Shown: positions 22,547-33,986, counted from the first letter of the stretch. The stretch is DNA of 64,000 nucleotides from Chloranthus sessilifolius (GCA_021018995.1 CM037585.1:121170331-121234330), one strand, 5' to 3'. Program-made: numbers and translations. The notes: generated by a model from the letters alone, not told the origin.

Positions 22547-24989
22547 TATGTCAGGCGGTGATGAGCACCTTCTCGAGGAGGGACCCGAGATCCTTTGTGG
22601 CCCGCGGGGGGAGGAGTTTGTCTGGGTGGAACGGAGAGTGGGCCCATGGCTCGAGATGCAGGGTGAGGCCGCCCGGGTCGGCCTCCTTCACCAGCAGCAC
22701 ACTCATATTTCAAACTTTGGGATAGCAGGCAAGGTAAACGAAAGGTTCAATTTATTTCCATTACGCACTCTCTCTCTTTTTTTTTTTCTTTTTTGCCTCC
22801 TTGATCTGATGTGCATTTTCTTTGGGTGCAGGACCTGCCCCACATTGTGTTCCGCGAGGGGTGGCTCAACTTTCACGAGTTCTACCTCTACGTCCCCCCC
22901 ATAGTGAAGGTCTTGTTGGAGCGGGTGGGCTTTGGGGAGTTCCTGTCTTGTCCCGCCATGAGGGCTGACCCTGCCTATTTGAAGGCCCTGATTGAGAGGT
23001 TTCGCCCTGAGACCATGACATTCCATATGTCGTATGCCAAGATGATGTTGACGCCCGTTGATTGGGCCATGATTACCGGTATCAGGGTAGGGAGGATACC
23101 GATATCTGATCTCGCGGTACCAAGCCAGGAGGACATTATTCGACTGATTGGGGCCTATCCTCCTTGCGGGCAGACCCATTGCACAGAGGTCAAGATGTCT
23201 TGGCTGACCTCCCTTTTTTCCGCTAATGAGTTGGTGGACTTGGGTCAGCCAGATAGGGTGCTCTACATCGCGCCAGAGCGGGCATTCATCTTAGCTCGCA
23301 TCACGCTCCTACTCCTACTGGGCAAGACCCTTTTCACAAATGCCAGCGGGGGCCGAGTCAGCTTGGCCCTATTGAGCATGATGGACAATTGGGGTGAAGT
23401 CCCTAGGCACGAATGGGGAGGGTCAGGGTATGCGTGGTTGATGTACAATTTGTCTCGGGTTACAACCGGGGATTCGAAGTCTGCCGTGGGTTTTTAGGCC
23501 GCCCTAGAGGTAATTTCGCATCCCTTTGCCCTTGTCAAAAATTTTTTTCATGACCTTTATGTTCTATTATCCTGCTCTTATGTGTTGTCTCTCTCTTTTT
23601 TTTTTTAGGTATGGGGAAACCACCACTTCCACCTCGGGCGCCCGCTCCTTTTCTCGGAAGGGCTCACCTATCCTCTGCTCAACAACCGGCATCAGGCCCG
23701 AAGCCATGACGTGGGCCTAAAGCACCTGGAAATGGGCCTAAGGTCCCAACTTGATTTGATGGTCCCTGAGCAGGTAACAACTCTCATTTCTTTCTTTTCT
23801 TTTTTTCAACCTTTGTTTATTTTTAGCTTGGAAATTTCCTTTGACTGAGGTGTTGCTTGCTTGGTTTCTCTCTTTTTTGACTTGAGCAAATCCTCCCCGA
23901 TCCGTACCTTGCATCCCCCTTCTGGGATCGAGCAGCTGTAGGTGCCTCCCGCTTATTCAATAATCGCCACGTCGTGTTCTTTTACAGAGTGTGGGCTAAA
24001 TTTTATTACTTGGGAGAGCGAGTGGTGCACCAGTTTCAGGGCTATTATGCCATACCCGTGGACCCTCTGGCGGATGTCTGGTATTCTGTTGGCAGCATCG
24101 AGGAGCTCACAGCGGCCTTCTTCAATAATGGGCTCCCTATCCATGCCCTTCACGTGCCCAGGGACTATCACCTTTGGTACGAGTGCTTGCCCCATCGGTT
24201 CATCCTACCGTGCTTTGTTCCCAGCACCAATTTTCTGGCATTTGGTGGCCTGGTTGGTCAGGTAATTTGCCTTGGCTTGGATTAGTTCCTTTTATGCTTT
24301 TATTTGGCTTTTGCCCCCTCCAAGTGGATCTTTATTTTGTTCACAATTCGCCCTAGGGGATGATTCGGATGGTGAAGGCGAACCCAATGTGGCTGATATG
24401 TTGGGGGTGGATCCTTTTGGTGCTGGTCCCTCTGGTGCAGGTCCCTCAGGTGAGGGCTCGTCGGGTGCTGGTCCATCGGGCACTTCTCATGCTGGTATCC
24501 CTGCTGGTGATCCATCCGTAGTCTATGGGACCTTCCGGTGCCTTGATGATAGCTTCCTTTCGAGCCTCAGCACTGACGTAGATCGACAGGCACGACTCTC
24601 TGCCGAAGCGGCTCGCGTTCCCCCTCTTGAGGTGGTCCCAGGGGAAGTCCTTTGATGGCCCAATCTCCTTTCATTTCGGTTTCTTTCTGCACACGCTTTC
24701 AGGATTGTCCTGACCTTTGATATTGCATTGTTCTGAATATAGGACTTCAACTCGGCCATGGAGTATGCGGCATACCATCGTCACATGGCGAAGCTTAGGG
24801 AGGTTGAGACGGTGAGTGCCTTGCTGTTCTATTCCTCTTTATTCATTTTATCAACATTTGCCCTTTAACTGATCCTGACTCCTGACTTTGGTTTGTGCTT
24901 CGCAATGTGCTCGTGCTAAGGAATCGCGCTCCTTACTCAGCAGGATTTCACAGGCGTGGTCTAGGGTGGGGAACATGCGAAACTTTTAA
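22547..24989 (+). pseudogene. T1 accessory gene 1, plant mobile domain-like, multi-exon
   Basis: Predicted exons: 22547-22733 (ATG 22548, MSGGDEHLLEEGPE...), 22832-about 23514, 23609-23773, 23887-24261, about 24357-24655, 24743-24811, and a last exon ending TAA 24989. Most junctions have clean GT and AG. Exon 2 holds FREGWLNFHEFYLYVPPIV, RFRPETMTFHMSYAKMMLTP and WAMITGIRVGRIPI, the shape of the plant mobile domain (PMD; MAIN/MAIL-type). A GAGPSG-repeat linker is near 24415-24500 and a helical KLREVET segment follows. A TAG in exon 2 (23495-23497) and a phase mismatch between exons 4 and 5 suggest decay. Antisense to pol. PMD proteins are linked to silencing in Arabidopsis; the role here is unknown. 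Confidence 0.6.
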
Positions 24990-25410
24990 ATTTCTTCTCG
25001 CCACCGTAAGAAGTCAAAGGGCGCAAACCAGGGATAGGCCTTTAGCTTTTTGAAAAACTCAGTACTTTTTGGAATTTGATTTGGATCTATTTAAACAATT
25101 TGGGGGATGGTCAATGTGGTACTTTGGAAACAAATTTTTTTTTTTTTTTTTTTTTTGGAAGATAGTTCCGCTTTGATTTTATGCCCCGATTTCTTGGTAT
25201 CAGATCTGTTTCTCTGCAGGATGTGTTGGCCCAAATTTTTTTTGGAAAGTGACTCCTTGGGTTGCATGCCTTGATCTAGGATTAGCCCTGCACATAAATA
25301 AACAAAACAAAAGCCCAGCTGTTAAATGAACAGGGTGTGTGAAACAAACAAAAGGGGTGTAAGTCCCCCAGTTAGGTCCCGAAATGGCTGAAGAGGGGGA
25401 GTTCGGAGTG

Positions 25411-25531
25411 TGGCGCAACTATTAGTTGCGCCAGGTCAAGATCTCACACAATTTGTGCTGGCGCAACTAATAGTTGTGCCAGGCAAGAAAGGGGGCCAAA
25501 ATGCACTGGCGCAACTATTAGTTGCGCCAGG
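25411..25531. promoter_or_regulatory. T1 palindrome triplet upstream of accessory gene 2
   Basis: Copies centred at 25422, 25470 and 25518, again exactly 48 bp apart. Two are perfect GCGCAACTATTAGTTGCGC; the middle one has one arm change. Spacers are unlike those of the other triplets. Confidence 0.88.
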
Positions 25532-25554
25532 TTTAACCTGGGGAGCAGTGGGTC

Positions 25555-25562
25555 TTTATATA
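25555..25562 (+). promoter_or_regulatory. TATA box of T1 accessory gene 2
   Basis: TTTATATA, 24 bp after the last palindrome and 136 bp before ATG 25698. It repeats the array-TATA-gene order seen in the E elements. Confidence 0.6.
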
Positions 25563-25697
25563 CCTGAGTTAGTCCAAAAGTTAGTTCTTTTTTGTTAGAC
25601 TTGGTCTCTTTGACTGGTTATTTTTGCCCTTGCTTTTTCAAGGTGGGTCCATCATCATACATCGATTTTAATCTTCTCAAAAGATCCCTGTACGTTC

Positions 25698-27148
25698 ATG
25701 GACCCGCTTTCCAACCCTCCCTTACGCAGAGGGCCCAGAGCCAATTTGCCCCCCTTGTTGGGCTTGGTGCCTAAATTTTTAACGGCCTGGTTTGGGAGCT
25801 TGAATGAGAGTGAGCTCGCCGATTTGGAGCACCTCGGGCTATCTCGCCTTCCTTCCTTCCTAAAGGTTCCTCTTTGGTGGGAACTTCTTCATGTCGCCAC
25901 TTCATTTTGGGATGTGAACTTCCACATATTTCATTTTGGGAAGCGGGAGCTAACCCCAACCCTTGAAGAGCTATCTAATCTGTCTGGCCTGAAGCTTCAC
26001 AGGGGCCTTGCAAGGGTCACGCCTCGGCTGGGCTATTCCAAATCCGTTCACCTTACTCTCAGTTTGAAGAAATCCGAGTATGAGAAAAGTCTCATTAGGG
26101 GGCCCACAAGGTGTTCGCTAAAATTCCTCAAAGAACTTTTTGGCGATGAAAGTCTCCGAAAATTGCCGGGTAGGAATGTTTTTAATGTGAAAGCTCTAGC
26201 ACTCAGTCGCATCTCTGAAATCCTTTTCTTCACCGGGGGAGAGAGCTTCATTGGCGCTTAGATATTTGATGATGAGGTGGGCCGGTCCATGACGCATTTA
26301 GTGCTTGCTGAGCTATACTGATGCCTTGATTCCTTTGCCTTGGGTAAGGTGGAGGGCCTTCGGGGATGTCCCTTGTTGCTTCAGGTCTGGTTGGGTGAGC
26401 ATTTTGTTGTTTTGGGGCCTGTGCCCCGCTTTTATATTGCCCGAGGCAAGGTGGCCCAATGTTTTCTGGATAGATGCCACTTGCTCCCCCAGGGCGATAT
26501 GTCAGCTCTAAAACTTTGGTTGATCGATGCTGACCTGACATGGAGGCTTCCTTTGTTGGATCGGTCCTTCCCGATAATTCGTAGTAGAGATCACGAGGGC
26601 ATCACCCTCCTAGGATTGACGGGTATCACCTTTTACTTCCCATCCTCAACAGTTTTCCTAGTGAGGCCGCACTCTTTATGTGATTTGATCTTTCTAGGGG
26701 GGTCCTTGGGACATAGATCTGATTGCCGCTTGGGAGAGACGCACCAACCGCCGATGTGTGATATTGAGCAGGAGACCTGACTAGACTTCTCCCGAGTACG
26801 AGGCCTTGCTATCTATGACGGCTCACGATGGTCCAAATTTGTCAGAGATTATCGACATCGAGGGAGGCCTGGTCAAAGAAAGAGACGGCACTCCGAGCCC
26901 GCATCGAGTTACTGGTGGATGAGAAGAGGATCCTGCAAGAACTTTTAGCATATGAAAAGGTTAGAGTAGAAACAGCAGAGAGTGAGGTCCTTCATTTGAA
27001 GGGATCACTGAGCATCGCTTTTGGAGCCCCTGATTCTTCTCGAAAGAGGTTCAAGAGCCTGCATGGTCATTGGCTGACTGAACGGAATGTTCGGGAGGAT
27101 GACCTTCATGCAGAGATTAGCGCTTTGAGGCGCGAGCTGGGTCGCTAA
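25698..27148 (+). pseudogene. T1 accessory gene 2, mobile-domain/DUF7745-like with coiled coil
   Basis: From ATG 25698 (MDPLSNPPLRRGP...) the frame runs to 26780, with a TAG at 26259-26261 and a TGA near 26301 (where the next residues CLDSFALG keep the frame). Motifs: LWWELLHVATSFWDVNFHIF, FGKRELTPTLEELSNLSGL and CPLLLQVWLGEHFVVLGPV. This is the layout of the plant DUF7745/mobile-domain accessory proteins; a profile search would decide. A shifted frame, 26828-27148, encodes a coiled-coil-like helix (ARIELLVDEKRILQELLAYE) and a charged tail, probably the original C-terminus. Antisense to T1 pol, with its own TATA and palindromes. Confidence 0.6.
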
Positions 27149-28507
27149 CTCCTTCCTTCACACAGAACGTTTTACACAGATCAGATTTACATAAAAGGGG
27201 CGTAAAAAACCCCTTTACAGATACACACACATTTTTTGGTATACATATTTTCTTTATGTTTTAGTTGTTTTTGCTTATACATGTAAAAAGGAAAACACGT
27301 TAGTCATCACACCGATTGTTTTTTTTTTTGGGACGTCGTGTAAGTGGTACAAAAGGCAGTTCATTATATACATCTATACAGATCTATTGGCCTTTTGATT
27401 TTATTTTGTGCATTTTTTTTTTATGCCTTAACCACTGGGTGAAACTTTTAGAAACCCTGGGTCCACCTTTGAGCATGGTCGAACCCTTCCTTTAAAGTCA
27501 GACCCAGGTGGGTTTTCGGTTTTTACCGAGGCCGGAACATTGATCCCTTTAGATTGAGTCAAACCTTTCTCCTTGCCTCGGTTCATAAGTTTGACGGTGT
27601 GGTTTCACAAAGACAATTTTGGTCGAGGCCCGATTCGAACTAGCATGAGCGGCCCAATCGGACAATGAGCAACAGGGAGAGTGACAAAAGGGTTCCTCAA
27701 ACATCATTTCAATCCTTCTTTTCTTTTCCTTCTCTTTCTTTTTTTTTATCTCTTTTTTTTTCCGCCATTTCGGGTTTTCACCTCGTCCATGGATTTAGCT
27801 CTCTTACCCGAAGTGCCCTTTCGGGTTTTCACCTGGTCCGCACAAGCTCGTTGTTTTTACCCGTAATGCCCTTTCGGGTTTTAACCACGTCCATCTTGCT
27901 TTGAGCTTGTATTTTATTTATTTATTTTTTTTTTCATTTATTTTTTCAACAGCCACGACATAGACGTCGATTCCATCAGAGCCGACTGGGTGAGGTTCAG
28001 GTGTCGTTTCACAACTCAGCTTGTGTTCACTTTAACAGATGCTATGACTGTTTGTGAACCTCAAAAGAGGGCTTTTTTCAGGGTGTAGCTTGGCCATGGG
28101 TCAGGTTAGGATTTGAAGGTATGCTGGGCTAAAAAAGTGTTTCTTTGATACGACTTCAGTTTTCTCAACATACTTTCTTCCTTGGGGATCTTACTGTACA
28201 TGCCCCATGATTTTTCTATACATTTTTTTTGTTCTTTTTGCTCCATCTCAGGCAATCTTTTTTTGAGGTTTTGCTTTTTCAATTTTTTTTTAGTCTTGAT
28301 GGTAACTTTACTTCCCCTTTTTCTATATATAATACACACATTTTTTTGGAAAAGGGGTTTATTGAAAGCAAGGCCCAAGCTCAAATGGGGTAGCAAAGGA
28401 TATCATCATTTTTAGGGATGCTTTTTGGCTACTGTGTTTGGAATGATGGCCTCTTTTAAGTGGTTCTTAAGCAGTCACATATCTGTTTTACCAATACTTA
28501 CCTTATC
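27149..28507. other. T1 non-coding, T-rich stretch with short tandem repeat
   Basis: No gene recognised. At about 27765-27895 a unit of about 60 bp containing CCCTTTCGGGTTTTCACC is repeated two to three times. T-runs are common from 27700 to 28350. It probably holds the 3' UTR of accessory gene 2 and spacer before integrase. Confidence 0.5.
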
Positions 28508-29600
28508 GTGATAGACTAAGAGTAGAACCGTCAGACGTATCCAGCGTTGATGGGCTCAGGAAGATGATCTCCGTCCATGGCGGTGAGGTGGATGGCGTAT
28601 CCCGGCAGCACTTCTCAGATGACGTAAGGTCCTTCCCAGTTCGGCTTGAACTTTCCTCTCGGATCGGCGTGGAGGGATGGGATGATCTTCTTCAGCATAG
28701 TGTCTCCTACCTTTAGATCTCGACCGCAGACACGTTTATTGTAAGCGTGTGCGATTTTCCCCTGGTAAACTTGAGTGTGACACAAGGCTAGGAGTCTCTT
28801 CTCGTCCAATAAGTTTAATTGTTCAAAGCGGGATCTCTCTCTTTCTGCTTCGGGTAAGCCTGTTTCTATGAGGATTCGGAGCGAGGGTACTTCAACCTTT
28901 ACCAGGAGGACGGCCTCGGTTCCATACACAAGGGAGAATGGTGTTGCCCCTGTAGCGGTACGGATCGATGTTCAGTAGGCTCACAAAGCAAATGGCAGCA
29001 TTTTGCTTCAATCTCGATAAGTGATGACCATTTTCTCAAGGAAGAGGATGATTGTCTTGTTCGCGGCTTCCACGGCTCCATTAGTTTGAGGCCGATAAGG
29101 GGATGAGCGATGGTGCTTGATCCGGTATTGCTCGCAGAAGTCTCGGATGCGCTTATTCGTAAAGTTTGTGTCGTTGTCCGTGATGATATCTTTGGGTACT
29201 CCAAATCGCCACACAATATTGTTCTTGAGAAACTTCTCAACGTGACTGGCCGTGATGTTGGCATATGACACCGCTTCTACCCACTTGGTGAAGTATTCAA
29301 TGGCAACGAGGATGAACCGATGTCCGTTTGATGCTTTCGGATTAATCATTTCGACAATGTGAAGGCCCTAGGTAGCAAATGGCCAAGGAGTGGTCATGCA
29401 GTGAAAATCAATGACAGGAGCGTGTATTAGACTAGAGTGTTATTGAAACTTGTAGCATTTTTGAACATGTTTGCGACAATCCGATTCTATGGTGGTCCAA
29501 AAGTATCCCTGTCATAGGATTTTCTTAGTGAGCATGTGACCGTTGATGTGGGCTCCGCATACTCCCTCATGGATTTCTATCATAATATTGACCGCTTCAC
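28508..29600 (-). pseudogene. T1 integrase, broken
   Basis: From the N-terminus (29600 downward): HHCC finger pieces (HEGVCGAHINGHMLTKKI, CRKHVQKCYKFQ), core with NPKASNGHRFILVAIEYFTK, IITDNDTNF, PYRPQTNGAVEAANK, then MYGTEAV and KFKPNWEGPYVI of the Tat C-terminal tail. The expected first catalytic Asp (GID context just before INPKAS) reads His, and a TAG replaces the preceding Trp. Frameshifts split it into overlapping frames at 28615-28929 and 29008-29349. Inactive. Confidence 0.85.
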
Positions 29601-29763
29601 TTTCAGTGAGGCACCTAAGTAAGATGTTATTGTATGATCTCTTGTAGAGGCATTCCCCGTAAATGACGTAACCAGTCGTTAAACGTTGAATGGTGCGCTG
29701 GTCTGTCTTTGATGTACCCTCTGGAAAAGTTAGGGTCTCGAGGAAATTCTTGATATCTGAGAA

Positions 29764-30744
29764 CTAAGGTGGCTCATCATCAGGCTTTGTAGGTTCCTCA
29801 ATATAGAGGCAGAAGGCTGGCTCATTCCTCTGCTCGATCCTGATTGGCTTCATCTCAACACCATAGGGGATTTCAATCATTGATGCCAAAGTTGCTAATG
29901 CGTTGGCAAAGCGTTTCCTTATCCGGGGGACGTATGAGAAAGTCACATCTTGGAAGCAAGCTATCAGATCCTAGAGGTGTTCATGATAGGGGATCAGTTT
30001 CTCATCTTTCGTCTTCCAGTCACCATTCGTCTAGCATATGATTAATTGTGAGTCGCCAAACACTCGAAAGTTAGTTATATTCAAATCAAGAGCCACCTGC
30101 AGACCAGCGGCGCAAGCTTTGTACTCAGCCATATTGTTAGTGCACAGGAAGTTAAGCTTGATAGAGACCGGTACATGGTATCCTTTCGGTGAAATCAGGA
30201 TGGTGCCGACTCCTTGGCCATCGACATTTGTTGCCCCGTCAAAGTGCATTACCCATGATTCTTCTGCTTCTTCTGTATCGTCTTCTGTCATGAACAGGAT
30301 GTTCTCATCGGGGAACTCAGATCTCAAAGGCTCATAATCAGGTAAAGGATTGTCGGCAAGATGATCAGCAAACGCCTGCCCCTTGATCGACTTCTGAGTG
30401 ACGTACATAATGTCGAATTCAGATAATAAAAGTTGCCATCGTGCGATTCGTCCAGTGAGAGTTAGCTTTTCAAATAGGTATTTCAATGGGTCCATTCGGG
30501 CCAAGAGCAGAACCGCCTGAGATAGCAAGTAGTGGCGGAGCCTTTGAGTAGCCCATACAAGAGCCAGGCATGCTTTCTCCATATGAGAGTAGCGCACTTC
30601 ATAATCAGTAAACTTCTTGCTCAGATAGTAAATGGCTTGCTCTCTTCTTCCCGTTTTATCATGCTGCCCCAAGACACATCCCATCGAAACTTCCATCGTG
30701 GAGAGATACATCAAGAGTGGTCTCCCTGGTTCCGGTGGTACCAA
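29764..30744 (-). pseudogene. T1 RNase H plus second (archaeal-type) RNase H
   Basis: The first RNase H has YYLSKKFTDYEVRYSHMEK, LRHYLL and ARWQLLLSEFDI. The second begins WVMHFDGATNVDGQGVG and continues NNMAEYKA and FGDSQLI, so its D-E-D residues are visible. The 29764-29946 segment continues the linker (VPRIRKRFANALATLAS). A duplicated RNase H of this type marks the Tat lineage. A stop ends the frame at 30031. Confidence 0.88.
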
Positions 30745-30768
30745 AATAGGTGGATTAAGGAGGTAGCT

Positions 30769-31680
30769 TTAGCTTTTGATTTTTTCAAACGCTGCCTGAC
30801 AATAGTCGTTCCATTCAACGGGCGAGTTCTTCCTTAGTAACTTGAAGATCGGCGTGCAGATTGGAGTTAGCTGTGCAATGAAACGACTGATATACTGTAT
30901 TCTGCCCAGAAACCCTCTAACCTCTTTCTCGGTAGATGGCGATGGCATTTCAGTGATGGCTTTGACTTTGACTGGGTCGACCTCGATCCCCCTCCTGCTG
31001 ACGATGAACCCTAGAAGTTTCCCTGACATAGCACCAAATGTGCACTTCTGTGGATTCGATCATAGTCGATACTTCCTCAGCCTTTCAAACAGCTTCTAAA
31101 GGTTTACCAGATGGTCACTTCGCTTCGGTGACTTGGCTATCATGTCGTCGACATACACTTCAATCTCTCGGTGCATCATGTCATAAAATAGTACAATCAT
31201 AGCTCTCTGGTATGTTGCACCGGTATTCTTCAACCTGAATGGCATGACTCGATAGCAAAAGGTTCCCTAGGGGGTAATGAACGTTGTCTTCTCATGATCA
31301 ACCTCTACCATCTTTATCTGATTGTATCTCGAAAATCCATCCTTAAAAGAAGGCATCCCGTGTTTAGCTATGTTATCAACCAAGATGTTGGTGTGTGGTA
31401 ATGGGAAATCGTCCTTTGGGCTCGCTCTGTTCAAATTATGGAAATTAATGCACATGCGAACCTTTCCATCCTTCTTCGGCACAGGTATGATATTGGCTAG
31501 CCATTGCGGGTATTTGGATGCCATGAGAAACCCCGCGTCATACTGCTTGATGAACTCATCTTTGACTTTCAACATCCACTCGGGTCGGAGACGTCTCAGC
31601 TTTTGCTTGACTGGCATCATATTAGGGTAGAGGGGCAACTCATGCTCGACCAAATCAGTATCCAGACCAGGCATGTCCTC
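30769..31680 (-). pseudogene. T1 reverse transcriptase, broken
   Basis: The N-terminal part is at 31674-31267 (HELPLYPNMMPVKQKLRRL, VPKKDGKVRMCINFHNLNRA, DDFPLPHTNILVDN). The catalytic box YVDDMIAKS is intact near 31150, and the C-terminal part (GKLLGFIVSRRGIEVDPVK) is at 31029-30769. Stops lie between the segments. Confidence 0.88.
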
Positions 31681-31686
31681 GTACGA

Positions 31687-32022
31687 TCAGGCAAAAACAT
31701 CTTGGTATGATCGAAGGAAATCGATCATGCTTTTTCTTTTCTCGGGAGACAGTGATGCTCCGATTTTGGTTATCCTGGGAACCTCCTCAGCTCCTAGATT
31801 GACGTCTTCGGTCTCTTCGACAATGGGGGTAGGGCCATACTCAAAGTTGGCAAATCGGTCAAGGAGCTCATTGGGGAGCTCCTTGAAGGGGACATCCTCG
31901 TCCAGACTCGTGATCCCTACCTCTCCTTGTATTTTTATAGGGAAGGAGTCGATTTCACGTGGGACGGGCATTTTAATTGAGACATCCTTTTGTGAGATAT
32001 TTTCTGGAATTTTAAATGACAA
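31687..32022 (-). pseudogene. T1 pol linker before RT
   Basis: An acidic 111-codon frame ending SLSPEKRKSMIDFLRSYQDV, the usual spacer between Tat protease and RT. Protease itself is not found to its right. Confidence 0.6.
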
Positions 32023-32029
32023 TATATTT

Positions 32030-32300
32030 GGACTTTAGATTTTTTCAATATTTTTGAGATTTTGTGTTTTTTTCATATTTTTGAGATTTTGTATTTTTTC
32101 CATGTTTTTGAGGTTTTTATTTTCTTTGGAGACGGACCCTTGGCAAGGCGGGTTGCTATATACACAAGGTATTGTTTGCCAAGGGCTTCTCTCACTTTTT
32201 ATAGGTTGTTTTTTTTGGAAACGGGTGCCAAATGTTAGGCCACTCCCCGCTTCCAGGGTTAGGGACAAAGATGCCCAGTTGCGTACTTGAGGGATAATAT
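32030..32300. other. T1 edge with 27-bp repeats
   Basis: Three imperfect units of about 27 bp (TTTTTGAGATTTTGT core) at 32040-32125, then unassigned sequence up to the breakpoint near 32300. Confidence 0.4.
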
Positions 32301-32784
32301 CATACACATCATAATTTAAGGAAATCTCACCTCAAATCCAAGTATGAATGATTTAAGGGCTTGACTCCAAAAGCTAGGGCTCTTAGCTTTGATTCCACAA
32401 ATTCACACACGTTGCCTCCGGAAATAAATGCTCAAGTGCGTCTTCAATTCGCAATCCACACGAAATCCTTTAGCATTTACTCCCTCTTTCTCTCTAACTC
32501 TCTCTCGCTCTTCATAAATCCCTAACCACCAAAATCAAAGAGAAATAACTTCTCTTTAACTAACACCTACTTAACCGATTCCACTTCTTTAGTGCAAAGC
32601 ATTCACACATATAACAGGTGTATGTGACCTTTTAACAAGATCTAACACCATACTCATGAGCAACTCACCTCCAACCTAATTCAACCTAAGTCATCAAGTT
32701 GACTTTCACTTGGTCCAACTTACGACCAGTCAGGCACGTATCCCGAGGACACTATTAAAAATCTAAATTTTTGGGGATGTTACA
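32300..32784 (-). repeat. LTR remnant of an E3/F1-like element
   Basis: Resembles the outer 480 bp of the E3 LTR (CTCACCTCAAATC, AAGCTAGGGCTCTTAGC, GAGAAATAACTTCTCTT) and ends GGGGATGTTACA, so the minus start is TGTAACATCCCC. Its inner side is cut off by T1 and its outer side abuts the A1 zinc-knuckle frame. Confidence 0.75.
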
Positions 32785-32789
32785 ATTAG

Positions 32790-33075
32790 GCATCATATCA
32801 CACATTGGAGGTTGATTAAACCCACATATGCCATTCGGTTGACTCTACCAGTAACTTTGATCAGAATAAGACATCATAACAGACATTGGAGGTTGTTTAA
32901 ACCCCCTCATGTCATTGGGTCGTTGACTCTGCCAGTCAGCGGTGTTCCAAACATGACCGGGGTGGACTTGTTTAGTGTAATAATTTGCGTTGTTCAAGGG
33001 ACACATAGGTGTAATGTGCAATGGACTTCCACAAATAGCATATGATTCTGAATTGAATCCATGCATTGACATTAT
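32790..33075 (-). pseudogene. A1 zinc-knuckle frame, partial
   Basis: A frame from 33072 (MSMHGFNSES...) has CGSPLHITPMC, a knuckle-like motif preceded by another residue pair (AIC), then NYYTKQVHPGHVW. This looks like the tail of an Athila-type Gag. A unit of about 85 bp with GACATTGGAGGTTG and GACTCTGCCAGT is duplicated (32800-32865 and 32868-32945), which repeats FKQPPMS/FNQPPMC in the protein. The start this close to the knuckle suggests the main Gag core was deleted. Confidence 0.45.
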
Positions 33076-33079
33076 TTTA

Positions 33080-33986
33080 CCGATAACACCAATTTTTTTT
33101 ATTTATTTTAAATTCAAATTTTTTTTCCTTTTTTTCAATTTTTTTTTTTTAAATCTCAAATTTCTTTTTTTTTTCAAATTTCAAATTTTAATTTTTTTTT
33201 CTTTTTTTTTTAAAATTTAAATTCAAAATTCAAAATCAAAATTCAAATTTAAATTTAAATTCAAAATTTAAATTCAAAATCAAAATTCAAATTCAGATTC
33301 AAATTCAAATTCAAATTCAAAATTTAAATTTAAATTCAAATTTAAATTCAAAATTCAAATCCTAAAAAGGCAATAAACTAAAAAGTGAATAAACTAAAAT
33401 AAACCTACAAATCCTAAAAATCTTAAATATCCTAAAAATCCTACAAAGGCTACGAACTAAAAGGCAATAAAGTAAAATTTAAATGCTAAAATGGTAATGA
33501 ACTAAATGGCAATAAACTAAAAGATGCCTACAAATCCTACAAATCTTATAAATCCTAAAAATCTTAAAAAGAAATAAGCTAAAAGGAAATAAACTAAAAA
33601 GAAAACCTTACAAATCTATAACATCCTACAAATAAACTAAAGGAAATAATTTAAAAGAGACCTACAAATCCTAAAAATCCTACATAAGAAAAGAAAGAAA
33701 GAAAAGAAAATCTTACCAATCCTAAAGATCCTAAAAAAAATCATTAAAAATCCTAAATTAGAAATCCTAAAAATCCTACCAATCCTAAAAAAAAAATCCT
33801 ACAAATCCAAAATTTCAAAAATTCCAAACAATTCAAAATTCAAAATGTAAAATTTCAAATTTTTTTATTATTTTATTATTTTATTATTTTATTATTTTTA
33901 ACTAGTAGAAATATTGACTTAAATCTAAAGAAATTCCTAAAATTAACTATCTATTTCCTAAAATTTTGAAAATTTTTAAATCCAAT
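33080..33986. repeat. AT-rich leader of A1 with minisatellites
   Basis: 33090-33360 is made of T-runs and AAATTCAAATT words. 33361-33830 repeats CCTACAAATCCTAAAAATC-type units, mixed with GGCAATAAACTAAAA. 33868-33898 is a TTATTTTA microsatellite. There is no coding sequence. Confidence 0.75.

Larger units (their letters stand above)
18183..32300 (-). mobile_element. T1: Tat-lineage Ty3 retrotransposon with antisense accessory genes
   Basis: Pol runs on minus (28508 to about 32022) with RT, RNase H, a second RNase H and integrase; the dual RNase H is a Tat-lineage hallmark. Between integrase and the 3' LTR lie two multi-part genes on the plus strand, and antisense accessory ORFs at this place are known in Tat relatives. 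The 3' LTR is 18260-19720. Gag, protease and the 5' LTR are missing: the right edge breaks at about 32300 into an unrelated LTR remnant. The left edge carries a PBS and about 65 bp of leader, which belongs to a second copy. Edges are approximate. Confidence 0.82.

Noticed and set aside
22811-23497. Host gene rather than element cargo
   Set aside because: It lies between a Tat integrase and its LTR, and its promoter palindromes match that LTR, so it belongs to T1.
33080-33220. Phe/Lys-rich reading frames in A1 leader
   Set aside because: Low-complexity T and AAATTC repeats; no coding evidence.
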